64,000 nt of DNA, from contig OX485805.1 in the NCBI GenBank assembly GCA_950295325.1, forward strand, positions 18,029,501-18,093,500. Direction: 5' to 3'. The notes below the pieces were generated by a model. It saw nothing but the letters and a program-made list of their open reading frames with translations. It did not search any database and was not told the origin of the DNA. The stretch is from Polytrichum commune (taxonomy: Eukaryota > Streptophyta > Polytrichopsida > Polytrichales > Polytrichaceae). The position numbers were made by a program, and so were the translations under genes. This document shows positions 57,963 through 64,000 of the stretch, piece after piece (position 1 is the first letter of the stretch; the number at the start of each line of letters is the position of its first letter).

Positions 57963-60315
57963 TATGCTTGTATGTTGTACTAAATTAGGCAGAGACAAAG
58001 TGTGGCATTTTGAGCCTAGGCAGTATAATATTACTTAATAGGTCATAGCCACTTGATAAAATAACTAGGAGCACATCCACGAGTGTACGTGGAGGGAGCA
58101 ATGTATTTTTAGATACACCTTCGACTCGGCAATTTCGATGGGCCGTCTTGTTGCATTAGTATGACTCAAATATAGTAGGAGCATTAATTCCACAATAATA
58201 TCTAGACTCTCATTTTAGAACTTGTTTATGCATGACATTATCCAACCGAGTCTATACGTTGGGTGGGGCTAGGAATAAGTCAACTTTTATTCATAAGTGT
58301 CCACTGTTTATTTTCTCAGCAGAGTACTGCACTGGAAAATCCAACCTAATGAACTCGGGTGAAGCAATGTCATTGATATTACTCCCGGGTACGCAACTCC
58401 CGTATTATATGGTCCTGATTATAATCACTTATAATGCGTTTTAGTCCAATATTGAGTGATACAATTTGTTTTAATGTAGGAAACCCTTGTAGCCCTTCTA
58501 ACAAGGAATCCAAAAATGTAATTATATATAGGAAATGAATATATTTTGAAGCATATAATTGCATTAAAAACCTAATTATATAAAATTTTAATACATGTAC
58601 CATAGGTCAAACTACCCAACATTTTGGACTTTTTAATAAAATTTTAACATTGTGAATGACTTATAATTATAATGGGAGGCAACTATTCGTGGCTTATAAT
58701 TCTAATTGGAGGCAAATATTCGTGTGGATTTTTTAAAATTATGTATAGGCAACTTACTGGTCTAACTGTTGGGATAGAAAACTAATGATTTGTGTTAGGA
58801 TACAGTTGAGGTATGTATTTTTAAGACCATATACATCATATGGTGCCCCGACTACTGGCAGGGGATTCGTGGCACTCATGTATTTTCATTAGTGAGAGTT
58901 CATTCATCTTTGCGGATGAGATGAACCACTTTAGACACTACCTCACATCGTCGGCTTCTTGTCTCGAGGGTTTCAAAAATACCAAGTTTTAGTAGTTCTA
59001 AATAATCCTAGTCTAATCTAATACTTAAGGCAATAATACAAAGGGGGTTAGATAAAATAAAAATGCCTCATATAGAAACAAATGGGTGCATCATGTGTTG
59101 CCAACCTATCATTACTAGTCCGGTTATTTTTAAGAAATTAATATGGGCGGACATTAAATACCCCCTCACGAACTTTCGGGGGTCTCAAATTTGGGCTAGG
59201 GCAACCATCTAAAGAAATTTCTGAACCCGATCGAAAATTGTTGCCCATCCCGCCCAACTTCGGAAAAAAACATTGCCCTTGCATTCTTGAAGGCCGCTTG
59301 ACTACAAATCCCATATTGAGTGCACTTCACTTCAAGGTCTAAAATCCAATATATATGTGCACTTCGAATTAATAAATAAGCAATTGATTGGGATTTCATT
59401 CCGGAAGTGAAACCATCAATGAAGCACGTAATTAACTTGGAGGTCAAAAACATTACAAAATCCTCATTAATATTGAGGTTATAATTTTGTGACTTACCAT
59501 TTAAAATTATCTTTGTCATCCTTCTGCATTAGGTTAAGATGATCGGAACTTGTTACTGCAACTTTCTGATCGATTCTTATTCTGTACTTTGAGCTGGACA
59601 GTTTTCCTTTCCTTTCCTTTCCTTTCCATTCTATTCTATATGCTAATGGCTTTGAGCGATGACCTATCTGCACTTGCCGCCATGGAAACTGTTTCTCAAT
59701 TTTCTACATGAGAAACATTTTTCCCTTGCGAACAACCATAAAATCTGCTAAGCGACAGTCTCAGATTCTTTCTCTTAAATATACACTAAACACCATACTT
59801 AAGATGTTGCAGTTTTTAGTTCCCCGACATATTTAATGTAATTTTCATGCTGTGGTAGTTTTGCCTTCCATCTCATTAGATGTCTTCAACAAAACTACTA
59901 CCTTTGGATAGTAGTTTTCTAATGATATGCAATTCGACCTACAAATCCGGAAGCAATATTCTCAAGAATTTGAACACTGGGGCACCATGGTTCAAGCAAC
60001 TGAGGCAAACTGAGTTGACAAGACTTGAGAGGGAGTTGCAATCAATATCATGGACATCATCGTTTCTAATTGGGGTTTGTTTGAAGTTCTATATGATATG
60101 TTATCTTGTACGGTATTATATAGTACAATAATAAATCAATAGGTATAGAGGGCAAATATACAAGGAGGGGAGTAGACATTCAAGTAACACTTAACACTTA
60201 ACGTCTTTGTAGTCTCCCCATAAAGAGAGTAGAATAAATGTAAACACATATGGAATTTTAACACGTAGAAAGGTAACAGATTTAGAGGACGGACTTTTTT
60301 CCTTTATCTTATCAT
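57963..60315. other. Gene-free stretch
   Basis: No protein family was recognised. A (TTTCC)n tract lies at about 59602-59628. Confidence 0.35.
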
Positions 60316-60676
60316 GTGGAGGCCACACACGTTCGATAGTGTCGGTTTCAATACGGAGTTTGGTAAGCCAAGGTATAAGAATTCTAGCCTAGACATGTGT
60401 CTAATTTTGAGGAGCTTAGGTTTCAAGGTTGGCCCCTCTTTTTTTGGGTTACAAATGTCCGTTTTCGACTCCGATGCAAGACGGCGGGTTCGCAAGGCTT
60501 AAAACCTCCGTTTTCAATTGGAGTTGGAAACGGATAGTTCTAACCTAAAAAAAGAGGGACCAACCTTGAAACCAAGCTCCTCGAAGTTAGGTGCATGTCA
60601 AGGCCAAAATTCTTTTACCTTCGCTCACCGAACTTTGTCTCAAAACCGACATTTTTTGAATGTGTGTGGCCTCCCC
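60316..60676. mobile_element. Foldback element
   Basis: GTGGAGGCCACACACGTTCG at the left is complementary to sequence around 60656-60676. The pairing continues inward through TGTCGGTTT, GAGGAGCTTaGGTTTCAAGG and CCCCTCTTTTTTT, so nearly the whole element folds on itself. Confidence 0.75.
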
Positions 60677-60700
60677 TTCACATTGTTCTTGAAACCTCTA

Positions 60701-60919
60701 CATGCATAAATGATATGTGGTGTCACTTACTATTTGGATTTACACAATGTTATATCTTTTTACCATGTACCTCATATTCAACGAACAAATGTTAAATTGG
60801 TTTTTAAGACGTTATAGAACATTAACAGATTTACTTGATGAAAAATTACATCAACAGTAAAAGGATATGGCATTGCGCAATTCCAGAGAGTAGGTGACAT
60901 TATATATCATATTTGAGTG
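60701..60919. mobile_element. MITE family B, diverged copy
   Basis: The inner repeat GTGTCACTTACTATTTGGATT and its complement near 60890 place it in family B. The outer ends carry ATATGATAT-like sequence, and TA flanks both sides. Confidence 0.7.
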
Positions 60920-60921
60920 TA

Positions 60922-62901
60922 GTTTCTTTTTCCCTTGCACTGTTGTCCTCATGCAGTTCGCAATCATAACGAAGAATCACAAAGAAGCTTATCATTTCGA
61001 GTTCCAGAATCAGAGTTGACTTGTTACAACTTACAAGTTCTGTGAATTTGCCGATGTTGGAGTTACTAACATTCTCCGGTGCTTTTCTTTCAGTAACTTC
61101 CATATATAGAAGAACCCTTCCCACTTGACATTCTCAACATATATAGGACCGGTTGTAATCTTCGTCGGTAATAAAATCATCGATACACGTGTCGAGTCTC
61201 TTCTGGTGTGCGATCCCTCATGATGCATCTAAATATATTCTACCATCGCTCGAGGATAGGCACGGCGTCCAATTTAAGAAAAGCACACCACATACCTTAA
61301 CTTCTGTGTAATATTATTGTATATTATATTCTCTCCTCTGGAAGGGTAGGTGGTATCTGCGGTCAACTTTGCCTCGACTTCCGCATCTCATCCTCCTTAC
61401 AATATGAACGCGTCAACACACAACCATCAACTCCCTTTTTCGTACAATTTCCTGCACTTGGACTCCATAGTAGCTTTAGTTCATCACGTGTCCAAATTCG
61501 TTTGAGCATTTTGCTCCGAACTTGATCCTCAGTGAGTCTGAATCGGCACCAATCTTCCATTTAGCTTACGCTCTTGCTGCAGTTTCGAGTTCAGCACAGT
61601 TTGCGTTACGTGTCTATAGGTAGTTTTGCTCGGTGAACTTGATGAAGTTTTGCGGGTCTACTACTAGTACAGAAAACAAAGAAACTAAGAGAGCATCAAG
61701 TTGTGGTGGTTGCACATAAGATGGAAGCTCACAACAACATCATCAACGCGCCTGGATTTCGGATGCTGCAGGTACTCAGCCCACGCCCCTCTAATGATTC
61801 TAAGAAAAGAAGAGAAAAGAAGCTATTCTTGATCCACCTCACCAAGCTCAAGACCATCATGAGCATGAAATATTAAACCATTTGAACTACTTACAATAGA
61901 TTTCTTGCAGTCCTTCAGTTAGATTGGCAGCTGCAGTTGATGTAATCAGGTCATGGTGGAATTTTTGTTCATACGCCCCTATAAATCTGGCTTAGTTGTG
62001 AATCATTTAGTAGCAAATAGGAATTGGGTTTTGTGACTAAGTATACAGCAGTGGACGCAAGCTGCATAACATGATGCTAGTAGTTACAGAACAAATTTGG
62101 TATTTTTTAGCTTGAACCATTAGAATTTTCTGCGAGAAAAATTGCAACTTATACCGTAGTTGAGAGTGAAGTTGAAAACCAACACCCCATGAAAACATTT
62201 CAAAGTGTTCCTGCAGTGTTCCTAGTATTGTCAAAACTGATCTGAACAGGCTTAACCCATGTAGTGTGGCCTCCCTCAACTGTCTTGTGCTAGGGTTTGC
62301 AAGTGTTTCCAACGTGTTTTAAAGCGTTGTCGATTCAAAACGCTAGTCAATGCTAGTCCTCAGCGGTTTCATCTATATGTACAGATCAGTAGAAAACCCA
62401 CAAACAACACTAATTTTCAAGATTGAAAAAACATTTCTCTCAACTCCAAAGTTTGTAAGCTCAACGCTCATGTTCCTCGTTTGAGCCACCGATGTGCTCA
62501 TGTAATTTCTACTTCATCATAGGATCCCTATATATGCCGAAATGTTGATGTAACATGCATAGGTTTGCCATGGTATAGATTTGATGAACATCAATCAGCT
62601 AAGAGTGAGAGAGGTCACTTGAACACGATCGAGCTTGAACATATTTATAAATGCTCAAATTATAATATCTGGGACCACTATCTGCAGGAAAAGTGTGGGA
62701 CAACATTAATGATGCTAGGAGGTTTGACCAACTACTGTGGTGGTTATACTTAGCGGTTGAAAGAGAATGCTTGAAGAGGATTGAATCTTCCGCTGTGCCC
62801 ATTATCACCTCGTTGTGCAACTTGGAAGGATCTCAAACCCATCTGCCGCTAGCTATAATCAAGGAGCGAATTTTCGACTTGGTACGAGACGTGATATAAT
62901 C
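60922..62901. other. Gene-free stretch
   Basis: No gene was recognised. Frames on the minus strand near 61363-61560 and 62037-62312 and on the plus strand near 62693-62899 are open but unsupported. Confidence 0.35.
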
Positions 62902-63081
62902 ATGTGGAGCTTCGCTGATTTATTTTTCGTGGGGATTTTCAGCATATTCATCAGCACCTCGATACTTCGAGTTTCAGCTCAAGGAGGTGATCCCCATAAC
63001 CCAACCTTAGTCCGTGCGCCTAGTATAATCTTAATTCCGGAGAATAGAAAGTTCGCTGGCTTGAACATGGGATGTCGATGA
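62902..63081 (+). CDS. Possible small secreted peptide
   Basis: This is an ATG-initiated frame of 59 residues. Residues 1-26 look like a signal peptide: a short start, a hydrophobic run LFFVGIFSIFISTSIL, and a likely cut after RVSA. A polar remainder (QGGDPHNPTLV...) with a single Cys near the end follows. I recognise no family. It could be the first exon of a larger gene or a chance frame. Confidence 0.28.
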   Translation: MWSFADLFFVGIFSIFISTSILRVSAQGGDPHNPTLVRAPSIILIPENRKFAGLNMGCR

Positions 63082-64000
63082 ATTCCCCCAGTGGGCATGT
63101 ATGATGTGTTCTCGAGCACCCATTAATTCATCAGCTTTTTGTCCACTTCAAATTCACCACATGTTTCCGAATGTGATAAATTGCCCGAAGTTTGCTTGAA
63201 GCAGGTGTATATTTTGAAAGCCAATTGCTTACTAACTTAGGAACTTATGTTCTTTAGGAGTCAAGAGTGAGGACGGTGTAAAAGTTCTTGAGTCTCAACT
63301 ATGGGGCTTATAGTTACTAATACTAAGTGATTTTGTTGTATTCACTTCGAGTTTGAGCACGCTCGTAGAGAAATCATGTTAAGTCAAGCCTTGAAAATAA
63401 ATGACAAGCGCAACATGCATGGTCTCACCGTAGATTTTGACTCTTCTTTGGCAAATCAAATGTATTTTCTATTCAGGCTAAGGTAGGCTTACCAAAAACC
63501 AACACATAACCCTAAACTCAAACATGTGAACTCCCCAATTGTATAACTGCAGTATGCGGTGGTGCTTTTTATAGATTGAACATTGCGTTTTGGCCCATAT
63601 ATGTGTACCTTTTTTGCCATTTTAAAAACCGACTCGTGAACACTACTCCAAGAAATGAAGATATCATTGGTGTCTCTAAGGTAGGCATACCCAAAACAAA
63701 TCATGTATACTTTGTATATGCTTGACACATCAATTCTTCATTGCAACTTCTAGTTAATATGTGGAAAGAGGGAACTATTGCATATAATGAGTGTACCTCT
63801 CATCCATCCAACATTAAAACTTCACCACCCCCCATAGGTTTGTTGTCATTTCATCTCAAATGACTTGGACTAGATTGATTCGAGGTCTTTGAAACTAATT
63901 TCGGTGGCAAGTCAACTAAAAATAGTAACCTCCAAGTTGCATAATATTTCAGGGCTTTTATGTTGGAGGAATGAGAGGTACGTTCGTATGCCATGATTCC
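63082..64000. other. Gene-free stretch to the window end
   Basis: No gene or clear repeat was recognised in the last 0.9 kb. Confidence 0.35.

Noticed and set aside
62693..62899. 68-codon frame with amphipathic residues
   Set aside because: It starts with GTG, no upstream exon was found, and no family was recognised.
1..64000. Retrotransposon gag-pol or transposase coding regions
   Set aside because: I looked for reverse transcriptase, integrase and DDE-type motifs among the open frames and recognised none. The mobile elements here are non-autonomous.

Overview
The window is nuclear DNA of a land plant. The five recognisable genes are plant families with GT-AG introns: an LSD1-type zinc-finger protein, mitochondrial succinate dehydrogenase subunit 2, an MRS2/CorA magnesium transporter of the MRS2-1-like clade, a LAG1 ceramide synthase, and a methyltransferase-like/riboflavin kinase fusion. 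The species cannot be read from the sequence. Miniature transposons are dense between the genes and inside their introns.

Layout. 1-8.47 kb is gene-free: transposon copies plus a degenerate tandem array (about 4.93-8.47 kb) that runs up to a GC-rich promoter/leader (about 8.48-9.92 kb). 9.92-10.52 kb (+) is an uninterrupted LSD1-like gene with three zinc fingers. 10.5-16.25 kb is AT-rich and gene-free. 16.25-17.54 kb (+) is SDH2 in two exons. 19.08-24.41 kb (-) is a nine-exon gene, convergent with SDH2, joining a class I methyltransferase-like domain to an intact riboflavin kinase domain. 25.96-31.37 kb (+) is a seven-exon MRS2 gene, divergent from the fusion gene. 33.24-44.19 kb (+) is a six-exon LAG1 ceramide synthase whose introns are full of MITEs; its fifth exon has an upstream partial duplicate with its own splice sites. 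From 45 to 64 kb I see no conserved gene: there is a 2.4 kb Mutator-like element (8-bp target duplication) holding a 1.4 kb Harbinger-like element, which holds a further MITE; several TAA/TTA-flanked Harbinger-type MITEs; foldback elements; and one weak candidate for a small secreted peptide.

The genes do not form one pathway. The individual roles are respiratory complex II, FMN synthesis, Mg2+ transport, sphingolipid synthesis and cell-death/ROS-type zinc-finger signalling. The most notable items are the methyltransferase-like/riboflavin kinase fusion, the duplicated LAG1 exon whose inclusion would give an immediate stop, and the tandemly copied splice-acceptor region in MRS2 intron 1. All exon structures were assembled by hand from reading frame, splice dinucleotides and remembered family conservation. 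No alignment or transcript data were available.
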